From Micropterix aruncella (lineage: Eukaryota > Arthropoda > Insecta > Lepidoptera > Micropterigidae), in contig OX155973.1 of assembly GCA_944548615.1 (NCBI GenBank), forward strand, positions 1,410,561 through 1,474,560: a DNA stretch of 64,000 bases, written 5' to 3'. The notes under the pieces were generated by a model. The model searched no databases, had not been told where the DNA came from, and worked only from the letters and a program-made list of their open reading frames with translations. A program made the position numbers and the translations under genes. Position 1 is the first letter of the stretch; each line of letters starts with the position of its first letter. Below are positions 36,593 through 47,200 of this stretch, in pieces.

Positions 36593-37435
36593 TTTATTTA
36601 TTTATTTATTTTATTTTATAGCAAACTTACAGATAGTAAATTTATTTATTTTATTTATTTATTTATTTCCGTAATTCAAGTTACAAATTACAAAGAAAAT
36701 CCTTATTCTAACAAAAAACAGTTTATAATAAGTGTATATATTATACCTAGCTTAGAAAGGAAATTCATCTTTTGACATAACGGTTTACCACCTCACTAGG
36801 TATGAACCTGTGTTGAGGTGGTACTAACATCGATGAATTCTTTTGAGACGAGAGGGCAAATCTTATCTAATACTTAGGTACAATTTAAAATTTAAAGTAA
36901 AATTTAAAAACATCAATAAAATTATAAACTAAATTAAAATTTATGACAATCTACTAAGTTATATGGAATAATAATTCCATATAACTTATATGATAGTATC
37001 TTATTCCATATAACTAAATATATGATAGTATCTTAAAAACATATTCAAATGAAACAAATTTACTATCCTATAAATAGTTTGCAATGCTTGCGTTACACAT
37101 TAACATAGAAATAACATCAACACGTTGATAGTAGGAGAAAAATATAATAAAGCTAATATTAATATAAGGGTAAGAAAAGAAATAATTAAATAAGTTGTTA
37201 ATAAGGTTATTTGGATAGAGCAAAATAGAATGAGTAATAGGATAATAATATTTATTATATATAATATGATATAATACAATAGTATGTTATAATATAATAA
37301 TCATATAATACAGTGCATTAGGATGGCAGTAAGTGAAACCTTAAAAAGTAGGAGATAGGCTAGGTATGATTGATTGAATCTTTTATTATATTTATGGAAT
37401 GCATACAATCCTTTACACGATTTATCAAAAAATAT
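36593..37435. repeat. AT-rich insertion inside a G-element
   Basis: About 840 bp beginning with TTTATTTATTTATTT simple repeats, then AT-rich DNA. The G-element sequence stops at 36592 and resumes at 37436. The T/A-rich start suggests the poly(T) side of a retroelement inserted on the minus strand; no coding part is seen. It contains a short direct repeat (TTCCATATAACT..ATATGATAGTATCTTA, 36970-37035). Confidence 0.5.
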
Positions 37436-37620
37436 TTTTCGTCCCAAGTCTTCTGCGCTCACCTCACGGGAGACAGAACGATCTGATCTCGTTAAAACTT
37501 CCTAAGGTGACGGGTTTGCTTCGGCGTGTGGAGCTAATGGGCCCAGTGCAATTGGGCCATTATGAGCAATTGTGTTTAGGGTCTGCCTAACTCACGGGTC
37601 ATCATTCATCGAGTATGTAT
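37436..37620 (+). mobile_element. G-element 3' end joined to a second G-element 5' end
   Basis: CGTCCCAAGTCTTCTGCGCTC to GACGGGTTTGCTTCGGCGTG completes the copy begun at 36255. Directly after, GGAGCTAATGGGCCC starts another copy, which stops after about 90 bp. This is the same tail-to-head junction as at 14008. Confidence 0.7.
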
Positions 37621-37707
37621 AACCTACACAAGCTATAGCTTAGGGCCCCCACTCTCTTGGGGGCCTAAAAAAATAGTCCGAGTGAGCAATTGTCATATTA
37701 TACTTAA

Positions 37708-39204
37708 CCCTTTGTAGCTTCATGAATCACTATAAAATCAATGCTTCATAAAACATTTCTGTAACAAACTACTAATCCCCTAAATAAGGCACTAAATTCA
37801 TTTCAGGGGTCTACAAACAAAAGCAGACAAGTCACATTTTGTTAATTTTTGATTTTTTTACGGCAACCCTTTTATCTATCATTTACTTTCATATGTCAAA
37901 TGAAATATCAAACAAACTAGGCTACATTCCATAGTTATTTAGATTTGAAATCACAGTTGAATAACAGAATTGGATATGTCCTCAGATTTCACTTTCGAAG
38001 CTGGTAAAGTCCATCTTAGCCAATAGGAACGGTCCATTTTCGCCAATAGGAACGCTCCAGTTAGTGCATGTCCTTTATGTTAGCAAACAAACTTGGTTAT
38101 GTCCTGTTAGCTTACAAATGAAACTAGTTACATATGTCCGCCATTTGGAAACAGAGTTACATATGCCCATTCATTTAATTACAATAACCCTTTTTATGAA
38201 AAAGATAGCGTGCTATAGGTATGTGTTCCGAAAATAATCAAAATATGCCTTTCTTTTATTTTATGGTTTTTTTTATGGCTATAGCATGAAAACAATTTTG
38301 TGAAGTGTTTTTTTCAGTTTGTGTAAAATGACCTCCGTCGGACTTGTCTACTTTTGTTGTTAACCCCTGATTTAGTTAATTTGAATCCGTCTAGCACTAC
38401 TGTACCCTACCACTTAGTATCGAGTAAAAATCATAGATAGCGTAACTAAGCGACTTATGTGAGTTTAAATCTTGCGCGTTGATGAAAGTGATAAATTAGA
38501 ACTAAGGCAGGTGTTGAATGACTGATAAAAAAATATAAAAAGTGTATACAATTGTGTGGTTTTCGTGGAAACCTGTAGGTAAGAATATCATTTTATCCAT
38601 TCAAAATTTCGAAGCAAAAGATGGCAAGTTAGGATGTTCTAACATTTACTGGAACTGACTATGGCAAATTCTTGGTTATTATACCGAAGAGTAAGGAAGG
38701 CAAAATATCTCAACGGCAAACAAATGTCTTCAGCAGAATTTAGACTTGAGATAGGCGAGACCTTAGGCGAGCTTGACCTAAAGCCTAACATTAAGAGTCG
38801 AAGGTCTTTAGAAGACGAAATTCAAGCCAAAAAACATAAGGGCCCTGCGCAACATGTTCCTCCATTGGCAGTAAGGCAGGACCAGGTCGGTCATTGGCCG
38901 ATTTGGGTTAAAAAAAGGATACGTTGCAAGATTCCCAAGTGCACTGGCGTTTCACAAACAATTTGCGAAAAATGCAGTGTAGCATTATGCTATAATAAAC
39001 AAAATAATTGTTTAAAATTTTTCCATACAATATAAATATTTTTTATGGGTTCAACTCAATGTTAATGTAATGTCCCTAAAATGTCAAATAAATGATTAAT
39101 AATAAATATTTTTGAATTTCTGAGAAATACGTGTTTTTTTATTTGCCTAAACCAATCTCATTATCAACATTATTTTTTGTTGGAAGATCTTGGGCTACAA
39201 AGGG
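37708..39204 (+). mobile_element. piggyBac-family transposon, internally deleted
   Basis: TTAA flanks both ends (37704-37707, 39205-39208). The inverted ends are CCCTTTGTAGCTTCATG and, in reverse complement, CCCTTTGTAGCCCAAG, with 11 bp perfect. The 1497-bp element retains only the C-terminal part of a piggyBac transposase, so it would move only with help from a complete copy. Confidence 0.9.
38640..39035 (+). pseudogene. piggyBac transposase C-terminus with Cys-rich domain
   Basis: After a TAA the frame reads HLLELTMANSWLLYRR, an F..E....L segment, and a Cys-rich end with spacing C-X4-C-X7-C-X2-C-X4-C-X6-C followed by FFH, then stop. In piggyBac transposases the D/N-x-NSW(L/I)LY+ step follows the DDD catalytic core, and the terminal Cys-rich domain binds the transposon ends. 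The N-terminal and catalytic portions are absent: the frame is closed just upstream at 38637-38639. The fragment ends at its natural stop about 170 bp before the right terminus. It may still encode an end-binding peptide if transcribed, which is inference. Confidence 0.88.
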
Positions 39205-39208
39205 TTAA

Positions 39209-40590
39209 ATATACTGCAGCAATAGCTTAAATAGCTTAGGGCTCAGGGCCTTATCAAGTGTACATCAGGCACTGCTGACAAGTACAAAGCGACAAGTACT
39301 AATACCGTGTAAACCTAGCATAAAGGACCAGTTACGTAGAAAACGTCGAAACGACCTCAACAGCCAATCATTTTATTTTTTTGTCGATTTGTCAATCCTC
39401 TGACGCGGCCAGATTTCACTCATCAATAGAAACAAGATGTTGGCCGTTTAATTACCTAGATTAGCATCTATTACGTTTATTTTTTATTGATGTCGTCGCA
39501 TTTTCTCCGCGTTCAGAATCGATTTCCCCGTATTCGGCGGTTCGATTGTACGACGAACGGAAATACAGCCATTTTAGTTAAACGAATTTGAAATGTCAAA
39601 TCGCGTAGCGCTAGTTTATAAAGGTCTCTATTCACGAGCCTTTCTGTAGCGGCTATTTTATTATTGCTTCTAGGCTATTTTTCTCTATTTACTGACTATC
39701 TAACTATCATCTATAACTTTATTGCGTTTTATTATTAATATTATTAATATTATTTGAAACACATTTGTATTAGTATTAATTATTATTTTCTCCAACATGA
39801 TTATGAATTATTAGGTATCATTACTCATATATTACATTATTAAATTATCATTATATTATTTTTAATATTTATACTCATATACTCATATTTATATTTACAT
39901 TCATACATTACATTACATTATATTACATTATCATTACTCATACATACATCATTATAAACTAATATGTATATTAATCAAGTTTCCCCAGATTAAAAACTCT
40001 TTTTGAAACACATACTATTTAATTATTAGAGCATTTTTTTTTCCTTTTCTTAGTTTTATAACTTTGATAAGTTATATAATTAACATAGTCGAGTCTACCT
40101 TTGTACGTGCTCGGGCCTAGTTAGGCAGACTTTGTATATCACCTTTTTAAATAAATTTATTCTTATTCCTAATTTGTTAATTTGTTGTCATTTTAAAAAA
40201 TGATTCATAACCTATATGGCGGTAGGTTGTTAGTATTTTTAACTAACACAGGTTCCTAAACTGCGTAAATTCTCGATTTTTTCATGTTTGCTCAGTGATT
40301 GTTCTTCAGTAGATACAAATTATATTTTCAACGCTGATACTTTGTTAAAAAAAGTAAAAAAAATATAAATTTTAAATTATGTGAAACCGCGAAAATATCA
40401 AAGTATGTAGGTACTAAGGCTGATACATTTTTGGCATAATTATTATTTTTCATACTACTTACATTGTCAGTTAAACCAATGGTTATATAGCGTATTAGAT
40501 TCACAACGACGTACTACGATTTGGAAACAAGTATTTTATTACGACACGCAACTCATAGTTCTCTACACGCAACTCAACTGTAGCACAGTA
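39209..40590. other. AT-rich DNA without recognised genes
   Basis: Mostly A/T-rich with TTATTA, CATTA and ATACATTAC simple repeats at 39720-39960. No bounded element or conserved frame was seen. Confidence 0.5.
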
Positions 40591-40591
40591 G

Positions 40592-40833
40592 GTATACCAG
40601 ACAGTAGCTTATCTTAAAACAAAATTGAAATCAAAGCGAATACGTCACGAGTCGTAAGGGCTCGTACTCGGCCTACGCAGATTCGAACGATCAAAAATGT
40701 CGCCCTCCTTAAACTGCTCGTAATGCTAACCGATCGCGTTCTACTGGACGAATCCCTCTGTCCACATTCCTCGCACACTCTTTCCGCGTTGCCCTGTAAA
40801 TCGAGAGTAAAGCTACTGGTTGGTATACTGTGA
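40592..40833 (+). mobile_element. MITE, copy 2 (partner at 24901)
   Basis: TATACCAGACAGTAGCTTAT at the left, AAAGCTACTGGTTGGTATAC at the right; the ends form an imperfect inverted repeat, with CACAGTA next to each end. Confidence 0.6.
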
Positions 40834-40913
40834 CTTTAGATGGCACTCATACCCAAAATTGATTATTTTGTTTAGTATAGCAACTTTCGTGGTCATTACA
40901 GCATGTTGGTTGA

Positions 40914-41005
40914 CTGGAAGATATTGTAATGTAGCAATAAGTCCGCCACTGTACCTTAATTTTATTGTGCAATAAAGAGATTTTCATTCATTCATTTATT
41001 CAAAT
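40914..41005 (+). repeat. CR1/Jockey-type LINE 3' tail with (ATTC)n
   Basis: GACTGGAAGATATTGTAATG, AATAAGTCCGCCACTGTACC, TTGTGCAATAAAGAGATTTT then CATTCATTCATTTATTC. Matches 32050-32137 closely. Only the last 90 bases of the element inserted. Confidence 0.75.
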
Positions 41006-41284
41006 CGATCGACCGTAGTCGTCGACTCGACTAAAAGCAAGTCGCCCAACGCTACCAAAAATTGGGATGTGTGGAGAGACACTGCAAGCTTCCAATTTAT
41101 CGCCCTAGCAATTGCCTCGTGGGTTGGCGCCTTTATCAATGAAATCCCGTGACTTGCTTCGCTATCTATGGGGAGCTGCCGGAACAATTTCAAAAACACA
41201 TTTTTGATAATCCGAAAAAATAGGAATAGTCTTTATGGCCACTCTTTACCTTTTGGAATCCAGCCATTCCACGCGAAATTTTCG

Positions 41285-41474
41285 AAGCCCTCGAAAATTT
41301 GTTTGTAAAAGGTGTGTGCAAGCATACTAAATTACGGTGGCTTATTCAATGGCAGGCTTCATTGACAAGCTTTTCCTCAGTGGAGGGAGAAATACAGCAA
41401 ATAATTGAATAAATACGGATATAATACAGATAATACGAAAACGCCGATCGGCGTACGTGGCCACCCAGGGGTTA
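41285..41474 (+). mobile_element. piggyBac-like MITE, right part
   Basis: TTGACAAGC.TTTTCCTCAGTGGAGG, ACGCCGATCGGCGTACGTGG and CCACCCAGGGG directly before TTAA (41475-41478). Related pieces are at 10895-11006 and 43877-44719. The left terminus is not clear. Confidence 0.5.
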
Positions 41475-41828
41475 ACCGCTATATCAAAAATCAAAATTCT
41501 TATTTTCATATTTAACAAAATAAATTAAAAAATAATTCTTTAACAAAACAAAATGTGACGCCACGCCATCTATATACAACCAGCAGTACTACTACCTAAG
41601 ATATAAAAAAAAATGTTCATTTATATAAGCTTTTTTTAATACTATAGATAATACTGAAAGCAAAACTATTATTATTTCATTTGTCTTAATACATTTTATT
41701 ATCAGTTAATAAATGAAACAGAAATTACAAAAAATAAATAAATCAATCATTAAAAACCACACCTAACAATCTGTAAAAAAGAAAATTGTCAAATGCAGGT
41801 AAAGATAGTGTATGCACAACCATTCATT

Positions 41829-43800
41829 ATAATAAATACAAATGGAGCTGCCATGGAATTCACCGACCGGAGTCGGGCCCATCATAATACTATTTTTTTT
41901 ACACTTCTGGGGGGTGAGCAGTGGATTCCGGACTTACGAACCGGCTGTGGTAGGTTTAGGACAGCTGTCTTGCCACATGTGAGCGTTCACCTTACCACCC
42001 ATTCACTCCCCCTTCGAAGCCATAGAATTTGAGATGCGCAAATCGCAGTTTTAGATAATTTTTCTAAGAAAGAGTTGATTATTTTTCTGGAAAGGCCAAG
42101 ATCTTTAAAGAGGTGAAATAGAGATTTAGCTGGCAGGCCACGAGCGCCAACTTCCACCGCGTGAAGGTGAACAGTGAAGCCGTTCCGGGTTACGGCATTT
42201 GCAAGATCATGGTATTTATTTAATTTGTACTCATGGTCTTTTGGGATATTTGATTCCCATGGAACAGTTAATTCTACAATAAGAGCCACCTTCCGAGATA
42301 GAGAGTAAAGAGTTATATCTGGACGGAGGGCTGTGCATCCGAGACTTTCAGGGAATTTATACTGCTTAGAGACCGAATCAACCTCCAGAATCCAATCTAT
42401 AGCTTTCTCGATTATTGAGAAAGGTTTTGTAGTTAAATGTTTTTTGCCTTTAGAGCCATCCCGCACAAACTGTATTGGGGGTTTGGAGGATACTGTCAAA
42501 CCCTTGTTGGCACGAGCCACTGAGAGACTAATTACCTCGCGAATAACAGCGAGAACTTTGTCATGGCGATAAGTGTACCGGCCTTGATCTAAGGCCACCT
42601 TGCAGCCAGCTAGAATGTGTCTAGCTGTGCAAGGGGTATTGCTACAGAGGGGACAAGAACTATCCTCGGCAAAGCTCCAACGAGCGAGGTTACTGGGGTC
42701 TGGAAGTGTATGCTGAAAGGCATTCAAATAAAATTTCAGCATCTCTGGCGTCCAGTCATAGAGCATTACCTTCCAGTGCATTGGAGGCGGAATGCAAAAG
42801 TCCCCAATTGTTGTCCAATCATTCTGGCATTGAAGGTCAATAGCATGAGCCATACTCTTGCTGTCGTAATCTCCCCGCAAAAGAGACTTCTTCAAGTCCA
42901 CGTCGCTCGTGGTTGTACTGCCATACCCCAGACCAGTGCCATTCTGGCTGATTCCAGTAAGGAACTTTTTGTGGAAGTCTACGCGGGCTTGTAGATCATT
43001 TAAATCACTACGGCCACTTATTACGTGCTTCGATATTGCCGGATCTTTGGAATTGCACAGAATCGAATTTTTGGTTATTCTGGAGTTGGCGTAGAGCAGA
43101 GAGGGCAGTTTAAGCGCTAGCCCAAAATTTTGTTTGGACCTGAAGAGAGTCGAGGGGTCAGCTGGTTTGGCTAAGGACAGCCAGGATTTTAAACTAGCTG
43201 TCACCAGCGCATCTAGACGGGACAGTTGGGTTTTGGTAAAATCGTAAATAAGAAAGGGCCATGACAAATGTGACGTTAGATAATTGTCATAGATCCAGGC
43301 CTTACGAGGGCCAGAAATTAGCAAGGCATCTATTTTCGCCAGGCAACTTTTGAAATGCTCTATAACATGATCACCCGAGACGTCTTTTCCCTGATGGGTG
43401 ATTTTTCTGCCGAGGAATTTGAAATGATTGTTTGGGTCTATAAGGGAGATATTAGAGCCCTTATAGACCAATTTGGGGTCATAGGATGTAAATTTTGTGC
43501 CCATGCGGGCGAGTCCAAGGCAAAAACATTTGGAGGGCTTCACTTTTATACAGCCTGACCAGTCGCAGAAAAGCTCCACTTTCTGTAATAGCAGGGAAAG
43601 CTGCTTGGGGCTTCTGGTGATGAAAGTTAGGTCGTCGGCAAAAGCGAGGCACGACGAGGTGTATTGGCTGTCTGTTTTAAAACGGTAGCCCCACTTCCTG
43701 TCAAACTGGGTCAGGCTTTCCAGCAGTATATTAAAAACTATATTAAAAATCGTCGGGGAGAGGCAACGATTTTTAAGGGGGAGGCAAAGATTTTCAGGCT
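41829..43800 (-). mobile_element. R2/NeSL-like LINE with restriction-like endonuclease, copy A (5' truncated)
   Basis: Minus-strand LINE covering RT motifs, zinc knuckle, endonuclease and 3' UTR. Its 3' end at about 41829 (CTCCATTTGTATTTATTAT) coincides with the ends of copies at 50165 and 56450. It is 5' truncated in the RT region near 43800, where the sequence (ACGATTTTTAAGGGGGAGGC) is locally scrambled compared with copy B. Confidence 0.88.
41987..43761 (-). CDS. RLE-type retrotransposon ORF, C-terminal portion
   Basis: An uninterrupted frame begins inside the RT: LSPTIFNIVFN, then CLAFADDLTFITRS with the FADD catalytic pair, then a thumb/connection region. A CCHC knuckle follows with spacing C-X2-C-X8-H-X4-C (CPLC...H...C), as in the R2 group. 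The C-terminus has RPDITL, a VELTVPWE Glu and KLNKY, fitting a PD-(D/E)XK restriction-like endonuclease, which nicks target DNA for target-primed reverse transcription. Together these place it in the R2/NeSL assemblage, not among APE-type LINEs. The frame stays open for over 590 codons with GSEWVVR at its end, so the copy is young. The N-terminal zinc fingers and the first RT motifs are missing, so it cannot act alone. Confidence 0.88.
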
Positions 43801-43876
43801 ATTAGATTGCTCAATACCGTAGTACATTTTGGCAGCTAGGATTTAAATGCCACTCCTAGTACCATACATTGATTAA

Positions 43877-44719
43877 CCCTTAGAAAGCTAGCCATGGGAA
43901 TGATGCTCACGACGGCATGTTTTCAACCCTTGAAAATTTCTTTGTAGAGGTTGTTAGTGCAACTAGAGCTGTCAACTACAACGGGCGAACCCGTCACTTT
44001 AGGAAGTTTTAACGACATTAGATCGTTCTGTCTCCCGTGAGGTGATCGCAGAAGACTTGGGACGAAAACAATCTACTGTCTAGTTACGCCACCTGCCCGA
44101 CAGAGGCCAACGCCCTACGGCGAGGCACCTGGAGGCGTCTGTAATTAACCTTCAGGATACCTCCTGCCTCCTGACTGGTTACAGGATCGAGGTCGCTTGC
44201 GCGGCCCTCTCCCTGACGTAGCGGTGATTCGGCATCCTTTGCTCGGCTAATTCACCTGGGGTTGGGTAGCCGAATGATCGTCTCCAGAGCAGTTGCCGCA
44301 AGGTTGACAACTACTCCCGCTCTATAGGAAATATTACTGTTTCCAGACTCCCGATTGGCTGATGCCGCACGGTGCGTAAACCGTCCAGGAGCACCCGAAG
44401 GTTGACTCCTAGGGGAGACTGGCCCGCAGGCCAGTGTTCTACTCTGGCTCTCACTTCTGCGTGGAGGCCGCCGGATGGGTGTTGACCCGTGCGTTTGGTG
44501 TTGACCGACCCTATACAACTGAGTCTTAGTTGCCTAACTGCAACAGGGCCAAATAACTCCCGGGGTGTTAGTGCACGCATACTAATGTATAATGGTGACT
44601 TATTCAATGAAGGCGACTTTTATCGCAAATAATTACATAATTGCATAAATATGGAGATCGGCCGCCCGCAAGTTGTCGCAACAAAAAACCACCGATTGGC
44701 GGTATTAGCATTCCAGCGG
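43877..44719. mobile_element. piggyBac-like MITE split by a G-element
   Basis: TTAA at 43873-43876 precedes CCCTTAGAAAGC and TTAA at 44720-44723 follows CCAGCGG. Removing the G-element at 43962-44565 leaves about 240 bp resembling the MITE at 41285 (CCGATTGGCGG near the right end). The end match is imperfect (CCCTTAGAA against CCGCTGGAA), so the boundaries are tentative. Confidence 0.5.
43962..44565 (-). mobile_element. G-element with 10-bp TSD
   Basis: TGTTAGTGCA at 43952-43961 and 44566-44575 flanks 604 bp. The element 3' end in antisense is ACTAGAGCTGTCAACTACAA CGGGCGAACC. Its 5' end shows CCCGGGG. This copy belongs to the subfamily with CTCCTGACTGGTTACAGGATC. Confidence 0.9.
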
Positions 44720-45014
44720 TTAATGTTCTCTTATGTCAGTAGGCCAATAGATGCCACTAAACACGTTTATACAGTATTCTATATCAAAATAAAATATTAA
44801 TATAATAACAATCGAATTATTAAATATTAGCTCCTATTATTTTAATATTATTTACATAAAGATGTCAATTTTAATTTGGTTTACAGGTTTTAATATATAA
44901 TAATTAGGCGCTTTAATGATCAAATAATGTAATAGATTAATAGATAAAACTCTAATCTTTCAGTATTATTTCTGTGATGTAATCAACCTATTTAACCCTT
45001 CAGGCCTCGGCCCC

Positions 45015-45590
45015 TCAGCCGATTAACAAGTTGCTGTCCCAAAAAAATTTTGTAAAAATTAGTAAAAAAATTGAATTACGACACTGTCGTACTATGGCAT
45101 TGGACAATCTAATCTTCTTCGTCAGCCTGGTTTGGTCCACCCCTGGACGTAGACCTCTTCCTTCTTTTTCCACGTCTCTCTGTAAGCTGCTGCCCTCAGC
45201 CAGTTGGTTCCTGCTGCTTTCCGGATGTTGTCCAGCCATCGTAATTGTAGTGTCTCTACTCATCGCTTTGTGGTTCTTGGTTTTCATTGGACAAGCGTCT
45301 TCGGCCACCTCGCGTCATCCTGCCTTGCGACGTGAGCTGCCCAGCACCACTTCAGGCTGGCGATGCGTTTCATGACCGGAATCCTTGCCAACATCCTAAA
45401 AGAGACTCAGCGATACCTATCAACCTAAACCGGAAAGTGTATGAGACATGTGTGCTACCTGTAGCAACGTACGGCCTAGAAACAGTGCCTCTAACACAGA
45501 ATAAGCCAAAGGGCCATGGAGAGAGCAACGCTGGACACCAATCTCCATGACAGAATAGAATTGAAGAATTACGACAGACGTAATGAACAA
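45015..45590 (-). pseudogene. RTE-like LINE fragment with inverted 5' part
   Basis: The minus strand from 45375 to 45015 encodes the ORF2 end (RIASLKWCWAAHVARQDDAR W, RWLDNIRKAAGTNWLRAA, YVQGWT). The + strand at 45400-45590 encodes an earlier piece of the same protein (KVYETCVLPVATYGLETV, AMERATLDTN, HDRIE). The two abut head to head, as produced by twin priming during LINE insertion. Many frameshifts and stops. Confidence 0.7.
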
Positions 45591-45702
45591 TCTAATACTT
45601 TAAATAATCAATCGATGACCAGTAAGAGAAACTTTCCTGGAAGCTAGTAGACTTTGTGCTTGGGAACGATGGCATGGCAAAATTACTATGTGCTGTCTAA
45701 TA

Positions 45703-46089
45703 CAGTGTTCCGCAAAGCGTGTGCCGCGGCACACTGGTGTACCGTGGTCATCAGTTGGTGTGCCGCGGAAAATTGTGTAATAAATATTGTGTAATAATAA
45801 TTTTTGGATTGGGATTTTCAACTCTCACTACTATTAAATCGAAAAAAAGAGCGCCTGAGGACAATCAATGAAGAGATGAGAGCAGCCTTATCAACGATTG
45901 CTCCAAATTTTGATCGCCTGTGCTCAGTTAAACACGCTCACATTTCTCACTAAACATCTTTTCATATTAGGTATATTGGTTTTAGTAATAAATAAATATT
46001 AAATAAACATTGCTTTTTTCTTTGGTGTACCTCTAAAATTTTTTGATTTGATAGGTGTACCTTGAACACATAAAGTTTGCGGAACACTG
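45703..46089. mobile_element. hAT deletion derivative with perfect 8-bp TSD
   Basis: GTCTAATA lies at 45695-45702 and again at 46090-46097. The ends are CAGTGTTCCGCAAA and its exact reverse complement (14 bp). Near the left end GTGTGCCGCGGCACACTGG and GGTGTGCCGCGG repeats occur. The interior keeps the C-terminal coding part of a hAT transposase. At 387 bp it is non-autonomous. Confidence 0.95.
45801..45953 (+). pseudogene. hAT transposase C-terminal fragment
   Basis: The frame ends ...LRTINEEMRAALSTIAPNF DRLCSVKHAHISH then TAA. This matches the extreme C-terminus of the hAT transposase group that includes ZBED5/SCAND3-type host genes (+.E+R.ALS.I.P.F..LC..KQAH.SH). Only about 50 codons remain, directly inside the right half of the 45703-46089 element, so they date from an internal deletion of a full copy. 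Confidence 0.75.
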
Positions 46090-46154
46090 GTCTAATATAT
46101 GAATGCGTATCACCAGACCAGCACAACCCAGAGTAAAGGTAGTGTGGTTCTTTG

Positions 46155-47200
46155 AATCCCACATCTTTAATACTTAAGAGGCTGGGTGAATTTTCCTCCA
46201 CTGCCGCATATGTCCCCCATTCCTCGGTTGAGGAATGGGGAGACATGGCGAGGAGGTATCTTCGTATTCTTCTTTATCAGCGCGCATTCGCCCACCAATC
46301 ACTCTCCATCCGGAACGGTTGTCCGTTTCCCTCATCCAGACAGGTCCAGCTGTCTCCTTGATGTCATCGGACCATCGAGCCGGTGGTCTGTCCACACTTC
46401 TTCTGCCTAGCCGGGGTCTCCACTCCAAAACGCGCTTGTTCCACCGTTTGTCGTGTCGTCGGGCTAAGTGGCCGGCCCGAGCCCATTTCAGCTTGGCCAC
46501 TCTTTGACCCACGTCGACCACCTTCGTGCGCTGTCTGATGAGCTCGTTTCGGACTCGATCGCGCAACGATATGCCGAGCATGACTCGCTCCATGTTACGC
46601 TGCACCCCCTTAAGCTCGTGGATGATCCCAGCAGTCAGTGTCCATGTCTCACAAGCATACGTCACAGCCGGTAACACGCACTGATTATACACCTTTGTCT
46701 TGAGCGATTGGGGAATTCTGGACTTCAGCACGAAGCTCAGCTTTCCGAAGGCTGCCCATCCCAATTGTTTTCTTCGCTTTATCTCTGCCATCATCGAGTC
46801 CCGGCCGAGCTTTATCACCTGTCCTAGGTATGTGTACTCCTGCACCTGCTCCAGCGGTTGTCCATCCAATGAAATGGGGTTCGGTGTGAGATCGGCTTTC
46901 GCCATAACCTTTGTCTTGTCCATGTTCATCTTAAGACCCGTTCGCAGGGAAGCGTGATATAGTTGCTCCAGTATGAGTTGTAGGTCTTCGGCACAATCAG
47001 CGATTATAACTATATCATCCGCGTAGCGTAGGTGATTGCGATACACGCCATCAACGTTGATTCCCTTGCCACTCCAGTCCAATGTCTTGAGGAGGTATAG
47101 TGAAACATAATCTGGCACAGGCATTTTGAAGTCGTTGGAGTCTTCCCCGAGTTTTCTAATACAGACTATAGGCACAGTGGCATTGTCCAATTGTGAGGTG
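46155..47200 (-). pseudogene. RTE-like LINE ORF2, C-terminal half, long open frame
   Basis: The minus frame of about 338 codons starts inside the RT palm. It contains HLRYADDIVIIADCAEDLQ (catalytic YADD), GLKMNMDKTKVM, ISLDGQPLEQVQEYTYLGQVI, the thumb ETWTLTAG and the terminal WARAGHLARRHDKRW. These are standard for RTE-clade (APE-type) elements, which insert by target-primed reverse transcription. The endonuclease and first RT motifs are missing, so the copy is 5' truncated near 47200, yet no stop interrupts the rest. At its 3' side (46215-46240) is an 11-bp hairpin. Dead alone, but recent. Confidence 0.85.

Noticed and set aside
36593..37435. An LTR retrotransposon inside the G-element
   Set aside because: No direct terminal repeats, primer-binding site or coding region could be seen; it is only an AT-rich insert starting with (TTTA)n.
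42333..43094. Plus-strand frames of 60-125 codons within LINE copy A
   Set aside because: They are shadows of the minus-strand retrotransposon frame, repeated identically in copy C.
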